Notes: generated from the letters alone by a model not told the origin. A DNA stretch of 64,000 bases from Phoronis australis (GCA_002633005.1 NMRA01000398.1:8010-72009); one strand, 5' to 3'. Counted from the first letter of the stretch, positions 1 through 12,791 are shown. Program-made: numbers and translations.

Positions 1-654
1 CTGGTCCCTCTGCGAACTGGTCCTGTTTATATTTTCACCACGATGTACAGAATGTTTTGGTTTCTTGAAACTGTTTTCAGCTGATTCGTTTCCAGATACA
101 TTTGACGTTTTTCAATTGTGGTCAACGTGATTCAGCTTAATGAAGTGATACCTAATTGTTTATTGTCGCTTTTAATAATATACTATGAGCTGAGAGCACC
201 ATCGTTTGCCAGTTTTTCTCATAATTAGACAGAACACATGTTTATTTCCAGACTAACAGTACAGGTCTTCGTTCTTAAACAACTTGAGGCTGCTGTTACG
301 CGATCATCTGTTATTCAATGTTTTACTCCCCGTCGGGTGCTCCTTATGCTCTTGAATATTTGGTAGTTGTCTAACCCCCCACACACACCACACTTTTTCA
401 TATACGACTTTTCGTATGCTAAAAAGGTGTGTATAAGCAGATGTTCCAACAAAAATTTTTGCTGGTGGCGTAATTCATACCCAGATGTGCACAAATATGG
501 TTTCACGAAACTTGTGAGCCACGTTCATGCGACGAAATCGAGAAGGGTTTTAAATTATCTTAAGAAAAACTCAAGAGACATGTTATTAGTGCAAAAAACT
601 TACCAGGATGCATGGAAATTTCACTATTTGGCTACAAAAACAAAAAAATGGTCT

Positions 655-775
655 TACACGGAGGGGGGAAACCCCCCTCCCGACCTCCCCCCTCTCGGCG
701 CCACGTGCCTCGGATTCGACCTTTGCGGGAATCCTAAACCCCCCCCCTTACTGAAAACGTAGATCCGCCCCTGCA
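655..775 (-). repeat. GC-rich interspersed repeat end, G-run hairpin
   Basis: Read on the minus strand it starts CAGGGGCGGATCTACG, then passes through a G8 run and a hairpin of G and C runs around TTT. The segment is far richer in G+C than its flanks. A CAGGGGCGGATC start is common at the ends of short DNA-transposon derivatives in invertebrates (general knowledge). I see no matching second terminus, so this may be a truncated copy. A similar G-run hairpin lies at 15353-15402. Confidence 0.45.
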
Positions 776-3479
776 TAATGTTTGTAAAATTTGTCGTTGG
801 ATCCCTGAATCTGTTGAAAGATTTAATGCGTTTAGGCAGACTGCAGAATTCGTTGAAAACACGATTAAACATTTTGTTTGAAAGCTTGATACTGAGTCGC
901 TTGTGGTGTCGAAACAGTCTCCCTTCTTCAGAAGTGCAGCTATACAAGCAAAACCCGAGAGACAAAACAAGACAAAATAAATGTCTCATCATCAGGCAAT
1001 AAGTGGAATGAACATCTACGTGGCGAAATAAACAGTGAAATACACGTGACAGCGGGGAGAGGGGCATATAAGCAGAGAGTGTGAATACAACACCCGCTAG
1101 GAAGCCCACAACCCTATCGAAACAGAGCCAGCGTATGGTAGGCTTCACACCTTTGAGCTGCTCATTCAACACAGATTTTTCGTGACTGTATCAAGTTTTC
1201 AAAAAAAAAAGATTATTCGTGTTTTTAACAAAGTTTTTGTAAACAAAGGGATGCTACCGATCTATACCGATTGTAGTCTTGGTAAGTGTCTTTTTTCGTA
1301 TGACAGGATCACCCAGAAACTGTTCCAACATGTTTAGACGCAATCGGAAGTGGCCTAAAATGGCTAAGATCTCCCGCCTTGGCTTGCCTTAAAGAATCAG
1401 TGCGGTCAAACGATGCCAATTCCGTCGTTGTCGGTCTAATAAAGGGATGCAGAAGGTAATAGCACGCACTCTTTAGTCAGACAAAGTAATCTACAGTGGT
1501 GCACACACCGAAATGTCTTCTTGCTTCGCCTTTATTTCACAGTAATGCCTTGCTGTACATGAGCACGTTTCTACAGTTAGAAACAGTTATCCGAAAGCAG
1601 TGCCACACGAAGATTTTAGGTCTCCTAAGCAAAGTAATTTGATGTGACCTTGGTCGTCAAAAAGTTCATGTCCACCCGTTTCCCGGTCACCACAATGTTT
1701 CACCGACCAACCTCCAGTTATCAACTTTGTAGAGCGTTTTAACTTTGTTTATATACCCTCGATGGCGCTATAACTACATGTGCACGACATCATTTAGTGA
1801 TGGCATCGTCACTTTACAGCTGTCGACAAAGAAGGGCAGCATTGTTTCCAATGGGGAAATAGAGCCTAGTGAATCTGAGGCAAACATTAAATTACGCCAG
1901 TGGCTTTCTTCCACTCGTTCTGTGGAGTTCATCTTCCACAGACTGAAAGTCTGGTTGTTACTCAGACAGAGACATATTTTAAAAATATTTTGACATGGCA
2001 GCACCACTACTCGAGTGTGTCCTGAGCCATCGCAGAGTCAACAAATGGTTCGCCTTTTGTCTTTGGAAAATGAATAAGCCTTTCTGAATACATCGAATTG
2101 GTGGGCATTGATGTGAGAAGAATTGTGTAAAATGCTTGGCGTTTCGTCTCCAATAAAGTTTTCCATGAGTCTTTGTAGGAAGCAAACTCAAATATTTTCT
2201 GACAGCTAAGTAATTGTCATTAGAAAGACTAAACGTCGTAACTCTTTTACAGCTACTATCCCAAATGACGCGTATTTCCATATCAACTTGAAACCTCCGA
2301 GCATGCTCCAAAAAACAGATACATAAGTGCTTTTTTTGCGAAAGAACCCACGCATTTAAATGGGAGCGTGTACTTCTGCCTGTTATGCGAAATGACGTCA
2401 TTTTGCACATGCGCCTTAGCGTACATGCTGACAATAGATAGCGTGAGGCCGCTAGAATTTTTCAAGTCCTTCGGGGCCCGATATCCAAGCTGATTCGAGA
2501 CATTTAATCTGTTTGTAGCTACGTATTTACAATACCCGTGAATAGGTATTTATAAATACTGTATACAGGCACGGAGATGCAGACAGAAACCTCGTGGAAC
2601 ATAATTTGGCCTAAATTTGACAAATAAACATTACCTGTGGTTTCTCTTAGTGCCTAATGAAAAAAACGACAACACGTGTGGTTTTTACTACGAAACAGAT
2701 CGTTTCGCGTTGTCCGAAATATAAATTTACCAACAAATCTGTATTTTTGACAAAATTCTGGTTCTTTTGCGCCATTTTGGATTCTTGAGGCCACTGCAAA
2801 TTACGTCAGCGTTCAGTCACAAACTATAGGATTTGGCTCGGAAACCCTCAGAGCTGTTTCCAACTAGGACATATTAATGGACATAATTTGCATACGGCAT
2901 GCGGTTAAAAAGCATAAAATAAATGACATTTGAAATGAACCGTCCCTGTGTTATATTTTTAAGTGGTGTTATTAAATGTCAGATCTCGATGATTTGGGAA
3001 ATGTTTTGTGAGGGTCACGCGACAAGAACGAAGGGTAATCTTTTTGTCATCCAGGTATAACTCGTACCAACGATGAATGCAGACCATTAAAATTTTCTTC
3101 AAATACTCTTGGTTGACGAAACTGTTAAGAGGGAGTCAACAAATCCATGAACAACTGATTTCTGACTGGCTGTCCGTATAATATTGTAGGCAACTCAAAG
3201 TGACTGAGTATAACCGTAAATTTCAATTTTTCCATGCACTTGTTATAGCTACAACACCTTGATAAGACGGACAGCTTCCTATAATTTGGCGCACCTGGTG
3301 AAAAATGACTGCTTTCCAAAACAATTACGCAAACTGGTGGCTACAACAGGAGAGATTCTAAGTCAAGACAGTGACTTGACAATCAGGTAATAATACATCA
3401 TAATGTTAAGTTTATGCAGGAATTTTAAAACAAATATTTACAGCACTGTCATCTAGAAGTCGAAAGCCTCCAAGCCTTA

Positions 3480-3645
3480 ATACAAGTCTGTCATTGTATG
3501 AACTACGTGACTGTAGTTTTTGAATGTAAAATTCAAGAAAACAGAAAGATACATTCACAACAAAAAACCAAATCCAAAATATTTGATATAAATATGCAAG
3601 GGGAAATCTCAAAAATGTTGTTTCAGTTTACTAAAAATGTCATTT
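3480..3645 (+). repeat. Diverged interspersed repeat, copy 1
   Basis: This segment shares ordered blocks with 5285-5440: a 'tacgtgac' block, 'cattcaca', 'tttgatataaa' and 'gaaatctcaaa', with the same spacing. The copies are diverged and show no coding signal. Most likely they are old copies of one non-coding element; family unknown. Confidence 0.4.
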
Positions 3646-5284
3646 CTTTACATAATTTTTTGTAAAATCATACAAGCCCTATTCTTGATATCTTCTCATA
3701 CAAAAGTGTGACATTTCAAAAACAATTTCCAACACCGTTTCATCCGATTTGATCATCTGCCATGGCTATGGCATGAAGTTGGAAAAAATGTTGACGTTTT
3801 TCTTGTGTCCTGCTGCACAACCCTTTAACGGCACGAGACTCTTGCATGCACTGAAGTACTTCAAACAGAAGTATTGTTTCGTTGTACCATTAACCACTAT
3901 ATAAAAACGGAGTATCAATTAAATATTAAAAACACTGCATGTTGTTAGTAAAGTATTCCAACGGAGCACAAACATAGGCTCGTCAAGCTGACGGCTATCT
4001 TGCCTTGAACGCATTACCCTAACCAACAAACTGCCCCCAGTCTTATGCAATTAACTACCATTATTGCTTTGGAGTCGAGACCTCATCCTTTACCTTGTCA
4101 GCGGTATTCAGAAACTTTGGCTACAGACATTAAGAGAACCAGTGTCATATGTTGAAATTGTAGAACAGATACAATATCCTTAGTTTTGGTTTTAGTTGTG
4201 CCTATTCGAATTCTACTCCATGTTATTCTCTCCCGATTTAGTTGGGGAGTATTTCTGCAGAATTTAAATCTACCCTCTCAAAGGGTGTGTTTTACGTTGT
4301 TTACATAATCATATCACACTATGTAATATATACCTGGCATATCACATGATTTGCCAGTATCAAAATATGTCTTTTGGCATAGATATAAAGGTTAAAACGT
4401 GGCAGGGAGGCAGTATTTTAGCGAAGAAATGTACCACTGCTGGGTGTTTTCGACCCTAATGTGTAACACCTCCGTGCTACATCATATCTGTACATTATTT
4501 TTCCAGAACTAACGGTGACGTCATTGCTTGTGTCGTAGGAGCTGCAAATGACGCAGGAATCAGACATGGAAGCAGTGAACATAAAGTTCGATAGAAGTAA
4601 ACGTGCACTTACAGAATTGATTTTTTTTTTCAAGGATAGACCATGGACAACAATAGTAGACAACTCAAAACACACACTATATCAGTATATTGCATGTGAG
4701 GTAAAGCGGCTAAGAATTTTTATGTACAAAATGAATTTCGACTGAAAGCGTAGGTTATGAGAGGGCTGGACAAAAGAAACACGTGCAGCTGAGAGACGAG
4801 TGTAAACCATATTGGCCTGCTCTCTAGGCATAGGCCGCCGAAATGTTTTCCTATTCGCAAATCAGCTTGTTGCAACGTGATTGGTCAGCTCATGGTGTAG
4901 TTATGGAAAAAAATGACAGTGTGGACATTTTAAAAATAAATTCCAAATGTTTAAAGCAGAGTCATGCCCATGACTTAGAACGAGACTATATATTTACTGT
5001 AAGGCTCAAACAAATAAAACAAATCTTTTAGTATGCTTTGAATTGAGCTGTATCACTACAGTGTGATGGCATATACACAGACGAGGATGGGAATCGAGTG
5101 CCTGCACTTTTACTTTTACCATTCTATACAAAAGGACGTTGGACTCTTGAGGTCATGTACACTGTAGGACCTAATCGAAAAGTCCGTGAATTCGTCCATA
5201 TATATACAAAAACATTTATCTTAACTTAAGCAAAAGCTTTCTGAAAGCATAAAGGCTGTAAAATTTGTTTTTTGACTTCCAATT

Positions 5285-5440
5285 GGTCTGCCAGTACTTG
5301 GGTTACGTGACCATATCTTCTCAGTAAAAAAAGAAGGTGCATTCACACCAAAATAACGATATCAACAACATTACATAATTTCTTTGATATAAAAATTCAA
5401 GGCGAAATCTCAAACATTACTTTATTTTTTCATAAAAACC
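5285..5440 (+). repeat. Diverged interspersed repeat, copy 2
   Basis: Partner of 3480-3645, in the same orientation and with the same order of short matching blocks. No open frame or terminal structure could be defined. Confidence 0.4.
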
Positions 5441-5536
5441 ACGCGTTAGCCCTTCATTCGAAAGTGGATCATTTTTAAAACAATTCCTAACAGAGTGTGT
5501 AAACCAGAGTATCTAAAAGTTGCACAATCCAACTAG

Positions 5537-5624
5537 CCATTTCTGAGACACGATGTCCCGAATTAGCCAAATTTAGGAAATGTCCAAGTCTGGCTAATTT
5601 CGAAACACCATATCTCGGAAATGG
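5537..5624. repeat. Inverted repeat with 34-bp arms
   Basis: The left arm (5537-5570) starts CCATTTCTGAGA and ends in AATTAGCCAAA. The reverse complement of the right arm (5591-5624) starts CCATTTCCGAGA and ends in AATTAGCCAGA. The arms are roughly 80% identical by eye around a 20-bp loop. It could be a small fold-back element. Confidence 0.5.
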
Positions 5625-6548
5625 ATGATGGGATTCTTATAAAACTTCCAGATAAACTGTAGTATGGTTTATCCACTATTTTCAATTACGCAGTTAGGTT
5701 TTTCAAAATGTTCCGTTATTGCATGAGGACTATCAAACTGGAAAGTTTACGATTTTCTGAAAAAATCGGAAATTGCATAAAACGAAAACAATTTGACACT
5801 TTAATTACAACGTTCTTTACGAATATTATTGGAAAGTTTAATAGGTAGTCATTTTGACGCCATGCATGCGTCATCTACTGCCATGACATGCCACTACCAA
5901 ACATCCGAGTAAGGATGTTACATGATTTAACCCAAATGATTTTTTGAGATATGATATTTCGATATTTATCAAATTTGGACGTTTTTTAAGATCCTACACG
6001 CACCTAACATTCATGGGCTTCGTCTGAAACAATGGCGACCTATCAATTCTGTACATGGCTATAAATAACGAATAATACGAATTCGATTTTAAAACAATAA
6101 GTGACCGTTCCCAAAGGTTGACTTTTGACAGGCGTCCTATCGTTACAAACTGTTTAATATTATTATTTCAGAATATTTTTTATTATAACACATTTTCGGT
6201 TTATATCCAAGTATTTTTTATGATCTATAATACAACTATAGACTCTACACTAGCTAAGATGGCATCCATTCATAAAAAGCAATACGCAAAAAACAGTGAC
6301 TGAAGTGTTCTATGCTAATTGGTGAAAGCGTTGTTCGACTACGCAGAGGTGAACTTTGCAGGGGACATGATTGCAGCCACAGGGAAGAATTTAGCAATGG
6401 TCTATGGTACGTTGTTGTTAATGAATTGTAGTGCCAAGGATTTTTCACGAGGTTAGCGCGAGAAAAATCGAACGATCCTCTTTCTGGAAGTCTGGCTAAC
6501 TGAACTCGCTCACGGAACAACATACCAATTAGATTAGCTCATATAATT

Positions 6549-6554
6549 TTTATT
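6549..6554 (-). terminator. Candidate poly(A) signal AATAAA for EF-hand gene A
   Basis: AATAAA on the minus strand, 12 bases past the stop codon of gene A. It is the nearest canonical signal but would give a very short 3' UTR. Another A-rich candidate lies further down near 6178, so the true cleavage site is open. Confidence 0.35.
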
Positions 6555-6566
6555 ACCTTAAACTCA

Positions 6567-6777
6567 TTACAATTTCAGCTCTTTTCTGAGGCGACTGACA
6601 ACTAAATCGAAAGGGATGGGATCCTTTCCAAACTCCTCGAAATACGAGTTAACTTGTTCATCAAGATTGCCTGTTTCCCCGTGAAGTGTCCTAAGAACTG
6701 CCTCCAGTTCAGCTCGATCAAGCTTTTGGTCCGTGTTATTGTCGGCATCCGCACAGAACAGATAGAGCGGCAGAACC
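6567..6777 (-). CDS. EF-hand gene A, coding exon 4 (third EF hand and stop)
   Basis: Follows a TTTGCAG acceptor. Its first base completes Glu75, then VLPLYLF leads into loop DNNTDQKLDRAE. The C-terminal 46 residues end in RKELKL and the TAA at 6567-6569, giving 69 full codons before the stop. Confidence 0.9.
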
Positions 6778-9700
6778 CTGCAAATGATGGTATATGATTG
6801 ATTGACTCGACTTAGGTAGCCCATTCTTATGATTTGGCTTTTACTTAATAGACGGCTGTGCATGCTGCCTCACTTGTTAGGTCAAGGCTGTGTCTCTCAA
6901 TAAATGATAAGGTGTCCAATATTGTGACTCTCATTTTCATATCATACATTTGGTAAGTGCACTTAGAATAAGCAGTAACGAAAATATAATGCTTTAAAAC
7001 TAAAACTGCTATAATAAGAACAAAAGAATAAGAATAAGAACAACGAGAACGAGAACGCGAACAAGAACAACGAGAACGAGAACAAGAACAATGAGAAAGA
7101 GAACGTGAACGACAAGGACAAGAACTAGGACAACAACAAGGAAAACGACAATGAAACGACAACACTAGGATTAATAGCAACACCTACTACTGCGGATTTT
7201 GAAAGTCTTGTGAAATTGTTTTAAGCAACCACGATATTCGTCAGATTGCATAGAGTTTCATGTTTGTAGCTTTTGCTCAGTACTTCCTCTAACATGAATG
7301 CCTCCCACACTGTCACCACTAGAATGCCGTTGTTTTCAAAATCTCTTTTTCAACCATCACTGTCATCATCACCACCTTCACCACCGCCAGCTGGAATACC
7401 CCACCACCCCAATGTTATATTTTTATGCATTTGTTGTATTCGCAACCATGACGTAGAAAAGAAACAGTGTAAACATCAACCCTGCAGCCGTCAGGTGTAA
7501 ATACGCAAGCGTATGTTTATAAAGAACATGCACCTTCCATTAACACTGGAATCGGCTAGACTCTAGTCTCACACAATGTTATAATTATATCCACTTGTGA
7601 AATATGTGCGACAAACGCACTGTAAGTTTTACTGAATAAAGGCACAAGTACTATATGTTTGTATCGTGGACGTTGGCCGTGGCGCGAATTGAAGCTGAAT
7701 AGATCATAAAGTACGTCGTCTGCTAATCATGGTCGGAAATTTTGTGGTCGGATAGCATTGCCAAATGTACTCACGATACCAAGACTTCTACTACTGGAAG
7801 ACTTCGAGAATCGAGATTGAGAACAGAAAGCAGTTCACTAGCAAGCGGATATTCGTGCCTTGAGAGACTCGAATGGTTTCCTAGAGTGCAGGCATTTCTG
7901 CACGGAAGCCGCTTGCTTGATTTGCAACTCTGATATTCGAACTTTCTTCTACTACTGACGGCGTTGGTGGCTATCCACATAGACAAAGACGTACAAGAGC
8001 TACGTATAAAAACAGATGACACCAAATACGCAACAACTATTACAACTTCACCAATAGCAGTCCACCATGGGTTTGTTTCATGAAAAGTGTCTCAAGATTA
8101 AGTCAGAAACTTGATCTTACGGTATACTTCCGACCAAGACATGCGCATTGATACCCAAACACGGAATTCCGTGTGTCGTTCACCATGTTTCCACAGGGCC
8201 ACCTTTAAGCATACATGGCGCTGTGTCAGAGTGTAAAACTTCGGATTGATCTCTCTAAGCCATAATTCATCGAGGTCTTAGGACCAATCAGATGTCTCAA
8301 CCGGCAAACAGGCCGACAAAATTCAGTGATTACGTCAGTACTACATGTACAAACACAGATGTTATCTATCAACAGTACACATACTCTCTGACTGCTTCGT
8401 CAACTCCATCAGCATATGCTTTGAACTCCTCCCAGCTGAGTTGCCTGTTGCAATCCGTGTCATGCTCCTTAAACCACTCCTGTAAGAAAAAAGGCGAAAC
8501 TTGAATTATGGATGTGTATATTGTACATTTTCGTAAACAGTTCATTAGTCATCGTTCAAAAATTTGCAATTTTTAGAGTTTTGATGGCAAAGTCATGTTG
8601 GAAGCGACCAACCGAGCTCAAAGTGTTTACATTTGTTTTCCCTTTCATCGTTGCTTCGGTAACCAGACGTTTTAATAACCAAGGTCAACAATTTCAGGTT
8701 TAAGAGATAAGTCATGTTAGAAGCAGGCACCCATACCAGGAGAATGAAGAGTTATCCTTTGTTGAAGGTTCGTTACCTCGGTAAGGTCTCGCTTATGCGG
8801 ACGAGCTTAGTCTTTATGGTCCCTACTCTTACAGTTCAGGGTATAACGTGATGGGTCCGGGCGATCTATCTCCAGGGACCATGTGGGAATTGATGGCAAT
8901 GAAAATGCACAAAAATAGGATATTGCGTTCTTCATTGTGTCCCTGAATTTGCTATCCCGATACGCCACGGATGCAGCAAGACGAGTGTGCCCGACCAACG
9001 AGAACTTTCCCAATGTGATCAAGGCTAAAGGTTCAAAAACCTTCGTAATCTTGACAGGTTGGGCAAAGACATGCATTCAAATTTTGACAGGTTACTGCAA
9101 TCTAGTTCGGCACAGACACATCACAGGCCATATGGGTAGACCAGTGTGTCCTGAGTGTGTTTCTTATGTTGAAACCCATAAACTTCTGTTTTGCCCACCA
9201 TTTTGTAACCCAAGGAGCAAGCTACTGGTACTATTACATACCTATATGGACCAATGGAAAAGTCTGTCTATTTTCTTAAAAGAGTTGGGCAGACTTGAGA
9301 CAAAAATTCTATCGCAAAAAACCTGTTGATCGATTGCAAAGCTCTTGCGAGTTTTAGCTGGAAAGTTTCAAACAGTGGGCCCATCAATGAAGTCTGTGCA
9401 CGTCCGGTACCGCAAAAGACAAATGGTAATACCCAGTTTCAAAACCATGCGTCAATATTCCCCAGACAAATTCCTCAACCACCAAATCCCACCGTTGTTT
9501 TTCAAATGCACTCAGGCCTAAGTCGGCATTCAAATAAATACAGACACTATCCCGGCTAGCCACTACTCAGTTCTTAAACAAAGCTGAAGGGCTATCGGAG
9601 AGCTTTTCACCTATTACTAAAATGGACATAAACTAAAAGAATGGGAGGAAAATACAGTATGCTGGTACTGACCAAATCAAATTCTATTGACATGTGAAGG

Positions 9701-11943
9701 AAACCGCAAACGATTATACCGATTTAAGGATTGGTTAACCGACTATATGCCGGTGAGCGTTCACTTTAGGCGAGAATTGCGAAAACACAAGAACTCGCAA
9801 AACTTAGCGAGATATCACCATGTCATTACAAACGAAGCACAAGGTCACACTAGCGTATTTATTGCGAAATTTAATACTGCGTCTGGGAAACTCTATCCAT
9901 CAGTATTTTCTGACATAAAAGCGGTACGTGTACGTCACCTCTGTTAAAGCATAGACTATAGTACATGGACCCCCAACTTTCAATGGACGAAATCTGTGCT
10001 GTTCCACACAACGTTACGTAATTATTCACTAGCGACATCTGGCCAAATTATCTGGTGTAATTTACATCGTCTGCTAGTTTTGGTCGGCTGTTGTGTGGTC
10101 AGGTGGTAGTAGCATTGGTAAAAGTACTCAAGATACCAACAGTTCTACCATTTTACGATTTTGAACAGCGTCTAAATGCCGAAATTTTTATTTTGTTTTC
10201 ATTGTACTAGACAGTAAAATAGATGCAAGAATTTCCCGTCACAATACACAACCGGAAAATAAACCAGATAATTTAGGAGAGTGGCGCCGCCTCTAGGATA
10301 GTACTGAAGAAAATGTCGGAATTGCGAATCTGTTGTCTATAACCTATACTTAAGGTAAACCATTGTCTAAAAGGAAGCTGGCCAACAGGAAGCGAGCGCC
10401 GTTTGAACAATAACATTGCAGCTCTATTAAATAGTTAATTTCATCAGTTTTTGGCCACAGTAAGATTAAATACGGACAATTGCCGCACAAATAAAAAGTA
10501 CCAGTCAGGTAACATCCATGTAGTGAAATGAGAGTAGCAAGAAATACTGGGAATAGTGAGTAGGTCATCATAGTTGCAACTAGTTGCAACTATGGTGATG
10601 ACCTACCTACTGACTGGTATGTCGACACTTGCTGTCTTACTGTACATAATTATCCTGATGATGTCTAATGAACAGACGAAACGTTGAATGAACATGAACC
10701 GTTTTATTTGTGCAGCAATTGTCCGTTTTTAATGTTAAATAGTTGTCTTGCGAAGCGAAGTAGTGGTAACACACAAAAGGTAACTCCTTACCGTTGTCAG
10801 AAGTTAGTTAATTGGCAGAACTGACCTTGATACTCTGTTCCGCGCTTTTGGGTGTATTCTTCAAAACCTCTTCTAGTGACAACGAATTGTCTTTGTTGAG
10901 ATCCCTCTTGTTGAAGAACATTCTCAGCAACTCAGTCTGTTAAGAGTACACATACGTTGGAAGCTATCACTGTCAAACTCATTCGAAACAATTTGTCATT
11001 TTCTGCACTACATTATAATTTACATATTAAGCCTAAGCAATAATGTTCTCTTCAACTCGGATCTTCGTCTTTTCTAATGGAATTTCAAAGAACTATTACA
11101 ATTTATCACGCAGGCGCATGCATTGAACATTAAATTCCTTGTTTCTAATGTAGCCATTCACATCTGACTTCAAGGCACGCCGCCCATATGTACACGAGCG
11201 ATTAATTGGTGAATTTTTAAGCACACTAAGACCCCCGTCCACTTTTTGATTGTTTAATACTTGAAACATCACTCGTATCTAGAAAACGCAGTGTTTAAGC
11301 ATTAATGAACCCTATTATTCTTACCTTGAAGTATTGAATATTTTTTCGACGTTATGTTTTTCATAATTCCTTAAAATTTGCCCCGGGCTAAAGCTTGTTA
11401 CCCAAACAAGCCCAGCGTATTGTCAAAAGCACGCGCTTCAACGCAATACAAAAAAAACGCACTGAGAGTGGCGTAGATGAAGTAATATCCCACGAGACAT
11501 TATTCCGCGTACCAACGCGGAATAATGTCAATTGGGGTAATTCTTCATGTACGCCACTCGAGGTACGTTTGGTATTTATCCCATACTCTTTGAATTCTTA
11601 AGTTTCTTTCATTTTTGGGCAGATTTTTTAAACACTTCACCCAGACTGTTCACTTGTATGACTTAACCGTTATGTTACAAGTTTTCTCTAGTAGTAGAAA
11701 TAGTTTTAAATGCAACCATTTACGACTTGAAAACTAGTATAATGACAATAATAGGAGATACAACTTTAAAAGTACGTACAAGAACAACGACCTGCATAAC
11801 AATGCGCATGCGTAAATATTCCTCATTACCATTGCAGATTGTAACTTTGAAAACCTGTTTCCTAATGATATAACTTCAACAGATGTTCCTGTGACTGTGG
11901 ATGAGATTTCAGTAGAGTTACTTACGCGCAAACACTCCGACAT
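6567..11943 (-). CDS. EF-hand calcium-binding protein A (4 exons, 144 aa)
   Basis: Small EF-hand protein, probably a cytosolic calcium sensor or buffer; I cannot assign it to a named subfamily. The coding sequence joins 11926-11943, 10826-10936, 8385-8479 and 6567-6777. All junctions are GT-AG and in phase (0, 0, 2). Three 12-residue loops lie at residues 18-29 (DLNKDNSLSLEE), 50-61 (DTDCNRQLSWEE) and 87-98 (DNNTDQKLDRAE). A fourth degenerate helix-loop-helix may occupy about 108-132. The acidic ligands at positions 1 and 12 are kept in all three loops. The usual glycine at position 6 is N, R and Q. There is no signal peptide or membrane segment. Gene B (20243-28023) is a tandem paralogue with loops at identical residue numbers. 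The start is fixed by a six-codon first exon ending at a perfect GTAAGT donor. Confidence 0.9.
7015..7165. repeat. AAGAAC/GAGAAC hexamer-like microsatellite in intron 3 of gene A
   Basis: About 150 bp of degenerate GARAAC and AACRAGAAC units, purine-rich on the plus strand. On the other strand it translates to Ser/Arg/Cys repeats by chance. It lies inside the last intron of EF-hand gene A. Confidence 0.8.
8385..8479 (-). CDS. EF-hand gene A, coding exon 3 (second EF hand, 95 nt)
   Basis: Encodes EWFKEHDTDCNRQLSWEEF followed by an alpha-helical acidic segment. Acceptor is ACAG, donor GTATGT. It is exactly 95 nt with phases 0 and 2, the same as gene B exon 3 at 21606-21700. Confidence 0.9.
10350..10740. 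repeat. Fold-back repeat, inverted arms around 10585
   Basis: The arms meet at a perfect palindrome, GTTGCAACTAGTTGCAAC, near 10575-10592. They match again further out: GTAGGTCATCA, CAGTCAGGTA/CTGACTGGTA, and a block ending in GGACAATTG / CAATTGTCC. The right arm has extra sequence with a hammerhead-like core (10655-10682) that the left arm lacks. It lies in intron 1 of gene A. It resembles head-to-head 3' ends of a retroelement; family not proven. Confidence 0.6.
10655..10682 (+). ncRNA. Hammerhead-ribozyme-like core
   Basis: CTGATGA at 10655-10661 is followed by a stem GTCT / AGAC with a 7-nt loop, then GAAAC at 10678-10682 and GTTGAATG. This is the CUGANGA - stem II - GAAA order of a hammerhead core. 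Hammerhead motifs are known in Penelope-like retroelements. I could not define stems I and III or the cleavage site with certainty. Confidence 0.45.
10826..10936 (-). CDS. EF-hand gene A, coding exon 2 (first EF hand, 111 nt)
   Basis: Thirty-seven codons, starting TELLRMFF and carrying loop DLNKDNSLSLEE. Acceptor is TAACAG, donor GTCAGT; both phases are 0. Gene B exon 2 has the same length and the same donor hexamer. Confidence 0.9.
11466..11560. repeat. Hairpin-forming palindrome
   Basis: The inner arms ACATTATTCCGCGT and ACGCGGAATAATGT are perfect complements around a 4-base loop. Outside these, GAGTGGCGTAGATGAAG pairs imperfectly with CTTCATGTACGCCACTC. The total span is about 95 bp. It looks like a short fold-back MITE in intron 1 of gene A. 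Confidence 0.7.
11926..11943 (-). CDS. EF-hand gene A, first coding exon (6 codons)
   Basis: ATG at 11943-11941 encodes MSECLR and runs straight into a GTAAGT donor. The phase (0) fits exon 2. Gene B starts the same way with exactly six codons (MPGEKW), which supports this short exon. A TTTTGCAG acceptor-like site lies about 10 bases upstream of the ATG, so the 5' UTR may itself be spliced. Confidence 0.8.
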
Positions 11944-12162
11944 CGTTCTTATTCTGCAAAACTGAAATCAAACAGAGAAATAGCGGAGAATCGGAAATCG
12001 TTCAGAATCGTCAGCTGAAAGAACGGAAGGTTATTGCTGAATTCAAGTTTCGTTTTTTTAATTCTGAGTTCCGTTTGCTTGGTGTGTTTATCCGGAGCGT
12101 TTTGCTCAGGCTCTGAACTCACTCCACAACGGTAGGTCAATTAGAATGCTAGTGCCCAGTTT

Positions 12163-12169
12163 TTTTATA
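12163..12169 (-). promoter_or_regulatory. Candidate TATA box upstream of EF-hand gene A
   Basis: TATAAAA on the minus strand, about 220 bases upstream of the gene A ATG. If used, transcription would start near 12135. This is inference from position only. Confidence 0.25.
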
Positions 12170-12791
12170 AAACTCGACCCAGGGTGGTGACACCATCTGT
12201 GTACCAGGCCAGAGACTATGCTGTTCTTCAATGGAAGAATTTATGGAAATGTAGGCGTTTCTTTGGCAAATGTAAGTCGATTTTGACCAAAACACACCGT
12301 TGTGGTTTACATAAGGTAATTTATATATCCACTCACACACACCAGACGGCTTATCACTGCCGAAAATCAAACGTCAAGCCTAAACGTAAACACAACCGCT
12401 ACATACCTTCTGCAGTACGCTACTCTAACTTACGGACGCAGGATTTCAGACACTGAGCGGAATGAGGCACTCGTTGCTTAACAGATCACGTAGGCTTATT
12501 AACAGAAATCGAAAACGAATGCCTCGTCTAACTTGTAAAAATAAAATAATCCTCTTTAACCTTCACCAACTCTCAAAAGTTTAGAGCAAACTTGAAAACT
12601 CTTTGCACAATCTGCTAAGCCAGCACGGCATGATGCATAGAATCGATTTTTGAATCATGCTGTTATCATACAAATGAGAGACCAACTGGTGCAATAGCAG
12701 GGGTCTGAGCGAGGATTGGTTGAAATCACCAAAGCGGGATTTAATATTGCGTGACGGCTTTGCAACACGTGCGAATGGCGCAGCCCCCAAA

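Larger units (their letters stand above)
1..6566. other. Gene-poor spacer before EF-hand gene A
   Basis: No exon or known domain is visible on either strand. Open frames here are at most 172 codons and look random, with no conserved motif or convincing splice signals. The stretch holds a GC-rich interspersed repeat (655-775), a diverged repeat pair (about 3480-3645 and 5285-5440) and a hairpin (5537-5624). Candidate poly(A) signals for gene A lie at its right edge. Confidence 0.6.

Noticed and set aside
367-762. 131-codon plus frame and 172-codon minus frame at 654-1172
   Set aside because: Both run through the GC-rich repeat at 655-775, whose G and C runs create long frames. No domain or splice support.
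6845-7183. 112-codon minus frame rich in Ser, Cys and Arg
   Set aside because: Translation of the GARAAC microsatellite inside the last intron of EF-hand gene A.
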